Assembly (NCBI GenBank): GCA_036268425.1 | Contig: DATAUE010000179.1 | Location: 334,142 to 398,141, forward strand | Length of the DNA: 64,000 bases | Reading direction: 5' to 3' | Origin: DATARH01 sp036268425 | Lineage (GTDB): Bacteria; Pseudomonadota; Alphaproteobacteria; ATCC43930; CGMCC-115725 | In this document: in pieces, positions 1 through 8,631 of the stretch | How the letters are laid out: every line of letters starts with the position of its first letter | Numbering within the stretch: the first letter of the stretch is position 1 | Translations under genes and position numbers: made by a program | Notes under the pieces: generated by a model | The model's database searches: none | What the model was told of the DNA's origin: nothing | Seen by the model: the letters and a program-made list of their open reading frames with translations, nothing else

Positions 1-1
1 C

Positions 2-997
2 GGACAGATCATCGATGTGCAGGGCGGACGGGTAGTGCTAACCGCCTCGAATGCGACGATCGCGGCCGGTCTCGCGCTTCTCGGAGTGTCGCACGGCATT
101 GTGAGCCTCGGGGTTGCCTGGGCGATCCTCGGTGTCGGCATGGCGTTCGGACTGTATGATCCGGCTTTTGCGGCACTCACCCGGCTCTACGGTCGCGACG
201 CACGTTCGGCGATCACCGGCATTACGCTGATCGGCGGTTTTGCCAGCACCATCGGCTGGCCGGCCTCGGCATGGTTCGAGCATGCATTCGGCTGGCGCGA
301 CGCGTGCCTGATCTGGGCCGGCCTCAATTTGTTTATCGCGATGCCGCTCAACTGGCTGGCGATCCCGGTTGCGCCGCAACAACCTCCGTCTCAGCGGCAA
401 ACGCGCGAAATTGCCGAAGTCGAGGCGCCGCCGCGGGGCGCGATGCCGATCCTGGCGGTGTATTTCGCTGCGACCGCTTTTGTGACCGGCGCGATGGCCT
501 CGCAACTGCCGCGCCTGCTCGTCGCCGGCGGCGCCAGCGAGGCGGCGGCGATTGCGGCCGGCGCCCTGGTCGGGCCGGCGCAGGTGGCGGCGCGGCTGGT
601 CGAGTTCGGCCTGCTGCGCGCCGTGCATCCGGTGTGGTCGGCGCGTATCGCGGCGGTGCTGCATCCGCTGGGCGCGGCAGCAATGGGGCTGTTCGGACCG
701 GCCGGGATTGCCGCGCTGGCGGTGCTGCACGGCGCCGGCAACGGCATGATCACGATCGCCAAGGGCACCCTGCCGCTGGCGATTTTCGGACCGGTCGGCT
801 ACGGGCGGCGCAACGGCATCCTGTCGGTGCCGGCGCGGGTGGCACTGTCGGCGGCGCCATTTGTGTTCGGCCTGCTGCTCGACCGTATGGGTGTCGCGGC
901 CTTGCTGGTCTCGACCGGGCTGAGCCTCGCCGCCTTTGGCTCGCTGCTGTTTCTGCGACCGCGCCGAACACCCGCCGCTGCTGTGGCGGACGATTGA
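2..997 (+). CDS. MFS transporter, 5' end outside the window
   Basis: This is the C-terminal part of a major facilitator superfamily permease (inner membrane, secondary transport). The reading frame is open to the left edge, so the GTG at position 17 is probably internal. About 331 residues are visible, with nine or so hydrophobic helices and a helix-loop pattern typical of MFS, including a GWR motif at the helix 5/6 turn and a proline/glutamine-rich central loop around residues 120-135 that separates the two halves. The substrate cannot be read from the sequence. It ends 49 bases before a UbiD-type decarboxylase on the same strand, so uptake of an aromatic or unsaturated acid is a possible link, but this is inference from position only. 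Confidence 0.85.
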   Translation, partial: GQIIDVQGGRVVLTASNATIAAGLALLGVSHGIVSLGVAWAILGVGMAFGLYDPAFAALTRLYGRDARSAITGITLIGGFASTIGWPASAWFEHAFGWRDACLIWAGLNLFIAMPLNWLAIPVAPQQPPSQRQTREIAEVEAPPRGAMPILAVYFAATAFVTGAMASQLPRLLVAGGASEAAAIAAGALVGPAQVAARLVEFGLLRAVHPVWSARIAAVLHPLGAAAMGLFGPAGIAALAVLHGAGNGMITIAKGTLPLAIFGPVGYGRRNGILSVPARVALSAAPFVFGLLLDRMGVAALLVSTGLSLAAFGSLLFLRPRRTPAAAVADD

Positions 998-1046
998 TCA
1001 TCGCCCCGCATCGCCAATCACCGAAGGCGGCCCTATATAGGCGTCC

Positions 1047-2558
1047 ATGCCCTACGCCAGCCTGCGTGACTTTATCGATCGGCTCGAAACGAGCGGCCGG
1101 CTGGCGCGGGTCACGGCGCCGGTGTCCCCCTATCTCGAAATTACCGAGATTCAGACGCGCCTGCTTGCCGAGGGCGGGCCGGCAGTGCTGTTCGAGAATG
1201 TCGTCGGGCCGCAAAACGCCGGCCGGTACGCGATGCCGGTACTCGTCAACCTGTTCGGCACCGTCGAACGCGTCGCCTGGGGCATGGACCGCGAGCCGCA
1301 CCAGTTACGCGAAATCGGCGAAACCCTGGCCTTTCTGAAACAGCCGGAGCCGCCCGGCGGCTGGCGTGAAGCGCTCGACATGCTGCCGCTGCTGAAGACC
1401 GTAATGGCGATGCGGCCGCGCACAGTTGCGTCGGCGCCATGCCAGGACGTCGTGCTGCAAGGCGGCGACATCGATCTGTCGCGGCTGCCGATCCAGACCT
1501 GCTGGCCGGGCGAGCCGGCACCGCTGATCACCTGGCCGCTGGTCGTGACCAAAGGGCCGGGCACCGCGCGGCAGGACGCGTTCAACCTCGGCATCTACCG
1601 CATGCAGGTGACCGGCCGCGACACGACATTGATGCGCTGGCTGCGGCATCGCGGCGGGGCACAGCACCATCAGCGCTGGCGTGCCACGAACCGCGATCCG
1701 CTGCCCGCGGCAGTGGTCATCGGCGCTGACCCCGGCACGATCATCGCCGCGGTGACGCCGGTGCCCGATACGTTATCGGAGTACCAGTTCGCCGGCTTGT
1801 TGCGGGGCAAGCGGGTCGATCTCGTCGATTGCCGCACGGTGCCGCTCAAAGTGCCGGCCGAGGCCGAGATCGTCTTGGAAGGCCATGTGTCGCTCGACGA
1901 ATATGGCGACGAAGGCCCCTACGGCGACCACACCGGGTATTACAACGCTGTCGAGCAATTCCCGGTATTCACCGTCTCGGCGATCACGATGCGGCGCGAC
2001 CCGATCTACCTTTCGACCTTCACCGGCCGTCCGCCCGACGAACCCTCGGTGCTCGGCGAGGCGCTCAACGAGGTGTTCATTCCGCTGTTGCAGCAGCAAT
2101 TTCCCGAGATTGTCGATTTCTGGCTGCCGCCCGAGGGATGTTCCTACCGCATCGCAGTCGTGTCGATCCGCAAGGCGTATCCCGGCCACGCCAAGCGCGT
2201 GATGATGGGCATCTGGTCGTTCCTGCGACAATTCATGTACACCAAGTTCGTCATCGTGGTTGACGACGACATCAACGCACGCGACTGGAAGGACGTGATG
2301 TGGGCGATCTCGACCCGCATGGACCCGGTGCGCGACGTGACGCTGATGGAGCACACGCCGATCGATTACCTCGATTTCGCCTCGCCTGAATCTGGGCTTG
2401 GCGGCAAGATCGGCCTCGATGCGACCAATAAAATGCCGCCGGAAACGCACCGCGACTGGGGCCGCCCGATCCGCATGACTGACGAAATCATCGCCGATGT
2501 TTCGCGCAGATGGACCGAATACGGTTTGCCGGGCAGCGGCAGGCCGATCTGGAAGTAG
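1047..2558 (+). CDS. UbiD family decarboxylase
   Basis: A 503-residue protein, the usual length for UbiD-type prenylated-FMN-dependent (de)carboxylases, which act on aromatic or alpha,beta-unsaturated acids in the cytoplasm. The family signature EGPYGDHTGYY lies at about residues 289-299. The upstream AEIVLEG stretch carries the other conserved catalytic-region glutamate, and the C-terminal VDDDINARD..DVMWA block is also typical. Start ATG 1047 follows directly after the MFS gene. No ubiX-like flavin prenyltransferase is visible nearby. The neighbours (crotonase and MaoC hydratase further downstream) would fit a degradation pathway, but this UbiD could equally be a ubiquinone or unassigned subfamily member; substrate not determined. 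Confidence 0.9.
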   Translation: MPYASLRDFIDRLETSGRLARVTAPVSPYLEITEIQTRLLAEGGPAVLFENVVGPQNAGRYAMPVLVNLFGTVERVAWGMDREPHQLREIGETLAFLKQPEPPGGWREALDMLPLLKTVMAMRPRTVASAPCQDVVLQGGDIDLSRLPIQTCWPGEPAPLITWPLVVTKGPGTARQDAFNLGIYRMQVTGRDTTLMRWLRHRGGAQHHQRWRATNRDPLPAAVVIGADPGTIIAAVTPVPDTLSEYQFAGLLRGKRVDLVDCRTVPLKVPAEAEIVLEGHVSLDEYGDEGPYGDHTGYYNAVEQFPVFTVSAITMRRDPIYLSTFTGRPPDEPSVLGEALNEVFIPLLQQQFPEIVDFWLPPEGCSYRIAVVSIRKAYPGHAKRVMMGIWSFLRQFMYTKFVIVVDDDINARDWKDVMWAISTRMDPVRDVTLMEHTPIDYLDFASPESGLGGKIGLDATNKMPPETHRDWGRPIRMTDEIIADVSRRWTEYGLPGSGRPIWK

Positions 2559-2640
2559 GGTTCACCACAGAGACAGCGAGGCCGTGAGAAGGGTTGATCT
2601 TCGTCTCACCGTCGCTGTGATGAAAAATCTTGGAGCTGTG

Positions 2641-3996
2641 ATGGCCGATATCAGTAAAGACACTGCAAACGACCTCGACCTGTTGCACGATCTGGTCGGT
2701 CGTGCCTTGAAGGCCGGCGCCGATGCCGCGGATGCGATCGTGGTCGAGGGCATCTCGCTGTCGCATGCCCGGCGGCTCGGCAAGACCGAAAAGCTGGAGC
2801 GTTCCGAAGGGCAGGATATCGGGCTGCGCGTGCTGGTCGGCAAACAGCAGGCAATGGTGTCGAGCAGCGATCGTTCCGCGAAAATGCTCGACGAACTGGT
2901 CGAGCGGACGCTGGCGATGGCGCGCGCGGTGCCGGAAGACCCGTTCTGTGGTCTCGCCGACCCGGGCCAGATCACCCATGACTGGCCGGCCCTCGATATG
3001 TCCGACCCCGACGAGCCGAACGCTGAAACGCTGATCGAGCGGGCGCGGGCGGCGGAGGAGGCGGCGCTGGCGGTGACCGGCGTCACCAATTCGGAAGGTG
3101 CGGAGGCCGGCTGGGGCCGTTCGCGGGTCGCGCTGGTCGCCAGCAACGGGTTTGCCGGCGGCTATGGCGGCTCGCATCACGGGGTCAGCGTCGCGGTGAT
3201 TGGCGGCGCTGGCACACAGATGGAGCGCGACTACGATTTCTCCAGCTCTGTCTACGCCGCCGATCTGCGTGATCCCGCGGCGATCGGCAAGGCCGCCGGC
3301 GAGCGCACGGTCAAGCGGCTCGGCGCCCGCAAAATGCCGACCGGCCGCTTTCCGGTCGTGTTCGACCCGCGCGTCGCGCGCAGCTTCCTGTCGCATTTGC
3401 TCGGCCCGATTTCCGGCCCGTCGATCGCCCGCGGCACCAGTTTCCTTAAGGACAAGCTCGGCCAGCGGATTTTTCCCGAAACGATCACGATCACCGAAGA
3501 CCCGCATCGCCAACGCGGGTTCCGCTCCAAGCCGTTCGATGCCGAGGGCTTGCCGAACCGGCGGCGCGCGATTATCGACAAGGGTGTGCTGACGACATGG
3601 CTGCTCGATTTGCGCTCGGCGCGCCAACTCAAGCTTGCGCCGACCGGCCACGCGGTGCGCGGCACCTCGTCACCGCCGGGGCCGGGGGCCTCGAATGTGT
3701 GGATCGAGCCGGGTTCCGTCAGCCCTACCGAGTTGATGGCTGATATCAAGAGCGGCTTCTATGTGACTGAACTGATGGGGATGGGGGTCAACGGCATTAC
3801 CGGCGATTACAGCCGCGGTGCCGCCGGTTTCTGGATCGAGAATGGCGAGATTGCCTTTCCGGTCAGCGAAATGACCGTCGCCAGCAATCTCAACGAGATG
3901 TTCGCCCGTCTTGTCGCCGCGAATGACCTCGAGTTCCGCACCGGCGCCGACGCGCCGACCCTGCGCATCGACGACCTCACCGTCGCCGGAGCATAA
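2641..3996 (+). CDS. pmbA: TldD/PmbA family protein, PmbA type
   Basis: A 451-residue cytoplasmic protein matching PmbA. This is the partner of TldD in a heterodimeric metalloprotease that processes small modified peptides and CcdA-type antitoxins. The HExxxH zinc motif of TldD is absent, as expected for the PmbA subunit. The C-terminal half has the family's GRFPVVFDP, RGTSSPPGPGASN and GVNGITGDYSRGAAGFWIENG blocks. The reading frame is open from 2497, but ATG 2641 is preferred because GGAG sits 5 bases upstream (2632-2635) and the length then matches PmbA (about 450). tldD is not in the window. It lies between ubiD and a crotonase gene with no obvious pathway link. Confidence 0.9.
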   Translation: MADISKDTANDLDLLHDLVGRALKAGADAADAIVVEGISLSHARRLGKTEKLERSEGQDIGLRVLVGKQQAMVSSSDRSAKMLDELVERTLAMARAVPEDPFCGLADPGQITHDWPALDMSDPDEPNAETLIERARAAEEAALAVTGVTNSEGAEAGWGRSRVALVASNGFAGGYGGSHHGVSVAVIGGAGTQMERDYDFSSSVYAADLRDPAAIGKAAGERTVKRLGARKMPTGRFPVVFDPRVARSFLSHLLGPISGPSIARGTSFLKDKLGQRIFPETITITEDPHRQRGFRSKPFDAEGLPNRRRAIIDKGVLTTWLLDLRSARQLKLAPTGHAVRGTSSPPGPGASNVWIEPGSVSPTELMADIKSGFYVTELMGMGVNGITGDYSRGAAGFWIENGEIAFPVSEMTVASNLNEMFARLVAANDLEFRTGADAPTLRIDDLTVAGA

Positions 3997-4077
3997 CCTC
4001 GTATTTCCCCGCTCTGCAGGATGACTCCGGGCGGCGAGGGCCGGTATGCTGGTGCATCGCCGGCCAGGAGAGATGAC

Positions 4078-4866
4078 ATGACGACCGATCTGCTCGAAAG
4101 CACCGAAAACGGCATTACCACGCTGACCCTCAACCGGCCGGAGCGGCTCAATGCGTTGTCGCCGGCGATGACCGCGGCGTTGAAGGAAGCCCTGGAACGG
4201 CTGTCGACCGATCATGGCTGCGGTGCGATCGTCATCACCGGCGCCGGGCGCGGCTGGTGCGCCGGGGGCGATGTCAAGACGATGGAGAGCCGCGGCCGTG
4301 ACCAGACTTTTGAGGACCGGGTCGAGGGGTTGCGCAAGGCGCACCAACTGCCCTTGCTGATGCGCACGATGCCGAAGGTACTGATTGCGATGATCAACGG
4401 GCCGGTCGCGGGTGCGGGGCTGGGCCTTGCGCTGGCTTGCGATTTGCGCGTGGCGGGCAAATCGGCGCGGTTTGGCAGCGCCTTTGCGCGGATCGGCTAT
4501 TCCGGCGATTACGGCGGCTCGTGGAGCCTGACGCGGCTGGTCGGCACTGCCAAGGCGCGCGAAATGTATTTCCTCGCTGATGTGATCGACGCCGACAAGG
4601 CCGGTGAACTCGGCATCGTCAACAAGGTCGTCGCCGATGATGAATTGAAGGCCGAGACGATGGCTTTGGCGCGGCGCATCGCCGACGGGCCGCAAGTCGC
4701 GCTCGGCTATATGAAGCGCAACCTGCTGGCGGCCGAGACCGAGCCGTTCCAGACCGCGCTCGACCTCGAAGCCGAGCATCAGGCGCGTTGCGCTTTTACC
4801 GAAGACCACAAGGAGGCGGTCGCCGCCTTTGTCGAAAAACGCCGGCCGGTGTTCAAGGGGCAATAA
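4078..4866 (+). CDS. Enoyl-CoA hydratase/isomerase (crotonase) family
   Basis: A 262-residue crotonase-fold enzyme acting on acyl-CoA esters. The oxyanion-hole segment ITGAGRGWCAGGDV and the second conserved block GPVAGAGLGLALACDLRVA are intact. At the position where classical hydratases carry a catalytic glutamate this protein reads GYSGDYGGSW, placing Asp144 in the site. This resembles the isomerase branch (PaaG-like) more than ECH1 hydratases. Start ATG 4078 has an AGGAGAG ribosome site 6 bases ahead; the longer open frame from 4021 lacks one. A MaoC-type hydratase starts 4 bases after the stop, so the two are probably one transcript and may act on the same CoA intermediate. Confidence 0.9.
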   Translation: MTTDLLESTENGITTLTLNRPERLNALSPAMTAALKEALERLSTDHGCGAIVITGAGRGWCAGGDVKTMESRGRDQTFEDRVEGLRKAHQLPLLMRTMPKVLIAMINGPVAGAGLGLALACDLRVAGKSARFGSAFARIGYSGDYGGSWSLTRLVGTAKAREMYFLADVIDADKAGELGIVNKVVADDELKAETMALARRIADGPQVALGYMKRNLLAAETEPFQTALDLEAEHQARCAFTEDHKEAVAAFVEKRRPVFKGQ

Positions 4867-4870
4867 AGCG

Positions 4871-5329
4871 GTGGCGGGCCTCTACTTCGAGGAGTTCTCG
4901 GAAGGGCAGGTGTTCGAGCATCCGATGACCCGCACGGTCACGGAGACCGACAACATCCTGTTTACGACGATGACGATGAACCCGCAGCCGCTGCACCTCG
5001 ACGCCGAATTCGCCAAAACGACCGAATTCGGCCGCCCCTTGGTCAACAGCATCTTTACGCTCGGGCTGGTCATCGGCATCAGCGTTGCCGATACGACATT
5101 GGGCACGACGGTGGCCAATCTCGGCATGACCGATGTGCGCTTCCCGAAACCGGTGTTTCACGGCGACACGATCCATGTGCGCACGACGATCGTCGGTAAG
5201 CGCATGAGCCGCTCACGCGCTGATTCAGGCATCGTCGAGTTCGAGCATGTCGGCCTTAACCAGCACGGCGACACCGTCGCCATCTGCCGCCGTGCCGGGC
5301 TGATGAAGACGCGGCCGGCCCAGAGCTAG
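4871..5329 (+). CDS. MaoC family dehydratase
   Basis: A 152-residue hot-dog-fold protein of the MaoC/(R)-specific hydratase type. The hydratase-2 region is recognisable near residues 25-45, with TETDN, NPQPLHLD (conserved His) and AKTTEFG; the later GMTDVRFPKPVFHGDTI block is also typical. It probably hydrates or dehydrates a CoA thioester (mesaconyl-, crotonyl- or beta-methylmalyl-type). GTG 4871 is chosen as start because the frame upstream lies inside the crotonase gene and the family normally begins with a short GLYFEEF-like segment. It follows the crotonase gene with a 4-base gap, suggesting coupled translation. Confidence 0.88.
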   Translation: MAGLYFEEFSEGQVFEHPMTRTVTETDNILFTTMTMNPQPLHLDAEFAKTTEFGRPLVNSIFTLGLVIGISVADTTLGTTVANLGMTDVRFPKPVFHGDTIHVRTTIVGKRMSRSRADSGIVEFEHVGLNQHGDTVAICRRAGLMKTRPAQS

Positions 5330-5422
5330 ACATGATCCCGATACGCCGGATGCTCAAGGACCGCTTCCATCGGGCTCAACCCGGCGGTCCACGCATCCTC
5401 TCCGGCGTTCGTAATGGCCCGA

Positions 5423-6439
5423 TCAGGATGGTCCGCCGACGGCTTCGGGGATTTTCGTGGGTGCGGTTTCCGGCATTGCCGCAGGCTGGCCGAGAGGCTG
5501 GCGGTGACGGCCCGTGATGTAAGGCAGGATCACGCCGACGATCCCCTGGCGGAAGGTCAGTACGCAGATCACAAAGATGACGCCCTCGATGATGGTGACC
5601 CAGGAGCCGGCCTGCGCGAGATAGGTCTCCATCGTCACGATCACAAAGGCGCCGACGACCGGGCCGAAAATCGTGCCGAGGCCGCCGATCAGGGTCATCA
5701 GCACGACCTCGCCCGAGGTCCCCCATTGCACGTCGCTCAACGCGGCAAACTGGAACACCAGCGCCTTCATCGATCCGGCAAGCCCGGCAAGAGCGGCCGA
5801 CAGAATAAAGGCGACGAGCTTGTAATGATCGGCGCGGTAGCCGAGTGAAATCGCGCGCGGCTCGTTCTCGCGGATCGCCTTGATCACCTGGCCGAACGGC
5901 GAGTTGATTGTGCGCACGATGATGCCGAAGCCGACCAGAAACATCGCCAGTACAAAATAATACATGATGTAGGTGTTATTGAGATCGAGCACGCCGAACA
6001 ATCTGCCGCGCGGCACACCTTGAATGCCGTTCTCGCCGCCGGTAAACGGAAGTTGCAACGCGAGAAAGAACACCATCTGCGCAAAGGCCAGCGTCACCAT
6101 CGCGAAATAGATGCCTTGGCGGCGGATCGCCAGCCAGCCGAACACCGCGCCCAGCAATGCCGCCGCGGCGGTGCCGGCGAGGATGCCGAGTTCCGGCGGC
6201 CATCCCCAAGCTTTCATCACATGCGCCGCGATATAGGCGCCGCCGCCAAGAAACGCGGCATGGCCGAACGACAGCAGCCCGACATAGCCGAGCAGCAGGT
6301 TGAAGGCGCAGGCGAACAGCGCCATGCACAGTGCGTGCATCAGAAACACGGGATAGCAGAAAAACGGCGCGGCGATCGCCAGTAGCAACAGGCTGACGGT
6401 CCAGATTCGGTTCGTTGCGGTGCGGGAGAGGCCGCTCAT
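5423..6439 (-). CDS. livM: Branched-chain-type ABC importer permease, LivM family
   Basis: A 338-residue polytopic permease with about nine hydrophobic segments and the LivM hallmark GYVGLLSFGHAAFLGGGAYIA near residue 50. The inner-membrane loop EAA-like region RENEPRAISLGYRADHYKL contacts the ATPases. Together with LivH it forms the translocation pore for branched-chain amino acids or related small amides and acids. It is the last gene of a minus-strand operon livG-livF-binding protein-livH-livM, with only one base between the livH stop and this start. The C terminus (PAAMPETAPTKIPEAVGGPS) is a polar tail. The gene converges on maoC with about 90 bases between. Confidence 0.93.
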   Translation of the reverse strand: MSGLSRTATNRIWTVSLLLLAIAAPFFCYPVFLMHALCMALFACAFNLLLGYVGLLSFGHAAFLGGGAYIAAHVMKAWGWPPELGILAGTAAAALLGAVFGWLAIRRQGIYFAMVTLAFAQMVFFLALQLPFTGGENGIQGVPRGRLFGVLDLNNTYIMYYFVLAMFLVGFGIIVRTINSPFGQVIKAIRENEPRAISLGYRADHYKLVAFILSAALAGLAGSMKALVFQFAALSDVQWGTSGEVVLMTLIGGLGTIFGPVVGAFVIVTMETYLAQAGSWVTIIEGVIFVICVLTFRQGIVGVILPYITGRHRQPLGQPAAMPETAPTKIPEAVGGPS

Positions 6440-6440
6440 G

Positions 6441-7337
6441 TCAGGCGGCCCGGCCGAACAGGCCGGCGGGCTTGACCAACAGGACCAGCGCCATGATCAT
6501 GAAAATGACCGTGTTCGAGGCCTCGGGATAGAACACCTTGGTCATGCCTTCGATCAGCCCGAGCGCAAAGCCGCTGATGATCGCGCCCATGATCGAACCC
6601 ATGCCGCCGATCACCACGACCGCGAACACGACGATGATGATCTCGCTGCCCATTTGCGGGCGCACCTGATAGATCGGCGCCGCCAGCACTCCGGCCAATG
6701 CCGCCAGCGCTACGCCGCCGCCATAGGTCAGCGTCACGAGGCGCGGCACATTGATGCCCAGCGCCTGCACCAGCACCGGATTTTCCGTGGCGGCGCGCAG
6801 ATAGGCGCCGAGCCGGGTGCGTTCGATGACGAACCACGTTGCGAGGCAGATCACCAGCGACGCACCGATCACCCAGGCACGGTAGGTCGGCAGAAACATG
6901 AAGCCGAGATTCTGCGCGCCCTGCAATTCCGGCGGGATCACATAAGGCTGACCGGAGGAGCCGTAGGCCTGGCGAAACGCGCCTTCGATAATCAGCGCCA
7001 GCCCAAACGTCAGCAGCAGGCCGTAAATGTGGTCGAGCTTGGCGATGCGCCGCAGAAACAGCCGCTCCATGACGATGCCGGCGGCGCCGACGACGATCGG
7101 CGCGATGATCAGCGACGGCCAGTAGCCGAGACCGAGCCAGCTCAAGAGGAACCAGGCGCAGAATGCGCCCAGCATGTATTGCGCGCCGTGCGTGAAGTTG
7201 ATGATGTTGAGAAGGCCGAAAATCACCGCGAGGCCGAGACTCAACATTGCGTAGAACGCGCCGTTGATCAGCCCCACCAGCAGCTGCGCAAACAGCAGTG
7301 GCGCCGGTGGGATCGCAATGTGCAGCCAATCAGGCAA
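6441..7337 (-). CDS. livH: Branched-chain-type ABC importer permease, LivH family
   Basis: A 298-residue permease with eight or so membrane helices. The LivH signature GLAVIFGLLNIINFTHGA lies near residue 35 and the ATPase-contact loop RAATENPVLVQALGIN near 190. The start is TTG 7337, with GAGG 5 bases upstream; no ATG or GTG gives a sensible N terminus, and the protein begins at the usual place relative to the family. It is coupled to livM (one-base gap) and follows the binding-protein gene by 67 bases. Specificity is set by the binding protein and cannot be read here. Confidence 0.93.
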   Translation of the reverse strand: MPDWLHIAIPPAPLLFAQLLVGLINGAFYAMLSLGLAVIFGLLNIINFTHGAQYMLGAFCAWFLLSWLGLGYWPSLIIAPIVVGAAGIVMERLFLRRIAKLDHIYGLLLTFGLALIIEGAFRQAYGSSGQPYVIPPELQGAQNLGFMFLPTYRAWVIGASLVICLATWFVIERTRLGAYLRAATENPVLVQALGINVPRLVTLTYGGGVALAALAGVLAAPIYQVRPQMGSEIIIVVFAVVVIGGMGSIMGAIISGFALGLIEGMTKVFYPEASNTVIFMIMALVLLVKPAGLFGRAA

Positions 7338-7404
7338 GACCTCAGCCTCGTCATGTCCTCGCCGGAGTGGCCGCTATACCGCGATACCCCGTGCAATACG
7401 CCGT

Positions 7405-8610
7405 TCAGCCCTTAACGAGTGGGCATTCGTTGCCGTTGGGCCGCTTATAGGCTTCTTCGCCGGGGATCGTGGCGATCAGCTTGTAGTAATCCCACGGGCC
7501 TTTCGACTCGCTCGGCTTCTTGACCTCGAACAGATACATGTCGCGGACCAAGGTGCCGTCTTCGCGGATATGGCCGTTCTTGGTCATAAAATCGTTGATC
7601 GGGGTTGCCTTCATCTTTTTCATCACGGTGGGGCCGTCAACGCTGTTCACCGCCTTGACCGCATTCAGATAGGCCGTTACCGCGCCATAAACGCCCGCTT
7701 GGTTCATTGTCGGCTCGCGCTTGGTCTTTTCAAAAAAGCGCTTTGACCACGCACGGGTCTCGTCATTCATGTCCCAGTAGAACGATTCGGTCAGTTGCAG
7801 CCCCTGCGCGGTTTGCAGCCCGAGGCTGTGGATGTCGCTGAGGAAAACGAGCAATCCGGCGAGCTTCTGGCCGCCGGCGACGATGCCGAATTCGGCCGCC
7901 TGCTTGATCGAGTTGATCGTGTCGCCGCCGGCATTGGCGAGGCCGACGATCTTGGCCTTGGAGGCCTGAGCCTGCAGTAGGTAGGACGAGAAATCGGCGG
8001 TGTTCAGCGGCACCTTGACATCGCCCAGCACCTTGCCGCCGTTGGCCTTGACGACCGCGGAAGTGTCGCGTTCGAGCGCATGGCCGAAGGCGTAATCGGC
8101 GGTGATGAAAAACCAGCTGTCGCCGCCGGCCTTGACCACCGCGGCGCCGGTGCCGTTGGCCAGCGCCACCGTATCGTAGGTCCAGTGCACCGAGGTCGGG
8201 GCGCAGGCTTTGCCGGTCAGGTCCGACGAGGCGGCGCCGGAGACTAGGATCACCTTGTTCTTGGCGCGCGCCACCTCCTGCACCGCAAGCGCGACGCTCG
8301 ACGTTGTCAGGTCGGTGATCATGTCGACGCCGTCCTGGTCGAACCATTGCCGGGCGATCGCGGCGCCGGTGTCGGGCTTGTTCTGATGATCGGCGCTGAC
8401 GATCTCGATCTTTTTGCCGCCGACCGTGCCGCCGAAATCGGCGACTGCCATTTTCGCCGCTTCGACCGAACCGGAGCCGCCGAGATCGGCATATAGGCTC
8501 GACATGTCGGCGAGTACGCCGATCTTGACTGTGTCCTGCGTTATCTGAGCCTGCGCCGCCGTCGCGACGGTCAAGGCCGCGGCAATCGCCGCCAGCCGCG
8601 CTATCCGCAT
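7405..8610 (-). CDS. Periplasmic substrate-binding protein of the branched-chain-type ABC importer
   Basis: A 401-residue LivJ/LivK-like (Peripla_BP_6) protein. A clear Sec signal peptide ends near ATAAQAQ (residue 22), so the mature protein is periplasmic. The fold is recognisable from the KIGVLADMSSLYADLGG start, the SADHQNKPDTGA block and the RQWFDQDGVDMITDLTTSSVALAV segment. Start ATG 8610 has a GAGGGAG ribosome site. It lies between livF and livH in the operon. The subgroup in which SSLYADLGG replaces the canonical P(L/F)SG is often linked to aromatic or short-chain acid uptake rather than leucine, and the nearby UbiD, crotonase and MaoC genes fit that idea, but the ligand is not established. 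Confidence 0.9.
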   Translation of the reverse strand: MRIARLAAIAAALTVATAAQAQITQDTVKIGVLADMSSLYADLGGSGSVEAAKMAVADFGGTVGGKKIEIVSADHQNKPDTGAAIARQWFDQDGVDMITDLTTSSVALAVQEVARAKNKVILVSGAASSDLTGKACAPTSVHWTYDTVALANGTGAAVVKAGGDSWFFITADYAFGHALERDTSAVVKANGGKVLGDVKVPLNTADFSSYLLQAQASKAKIVGLANAGGDTINSIKQAAEFGIVAGGQKLAGLLVFLSDIHSLGLQTAQGLQLTESFYWDMNDETRAWSKRFFEKTKREPTMNQAGVYGAVTAYLNAVKAVNSVDGPTVMKKMKATPINDFMTKNGHIREDGTLVRDMYLFEVKKPSESKGPWDYYKLIATIPGEEAYKRPNGNECPLVKG

Positions 8611-8631
8611 CGTCTCACTCCCTCTGTACCT

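Noticed and set aside
6420..7415. A 331-residue plus-strand frame across livH
   Set aside because: It is an Asp/His/Arg-rich shadow of the livH gene with no hydrophobic or known motifs.
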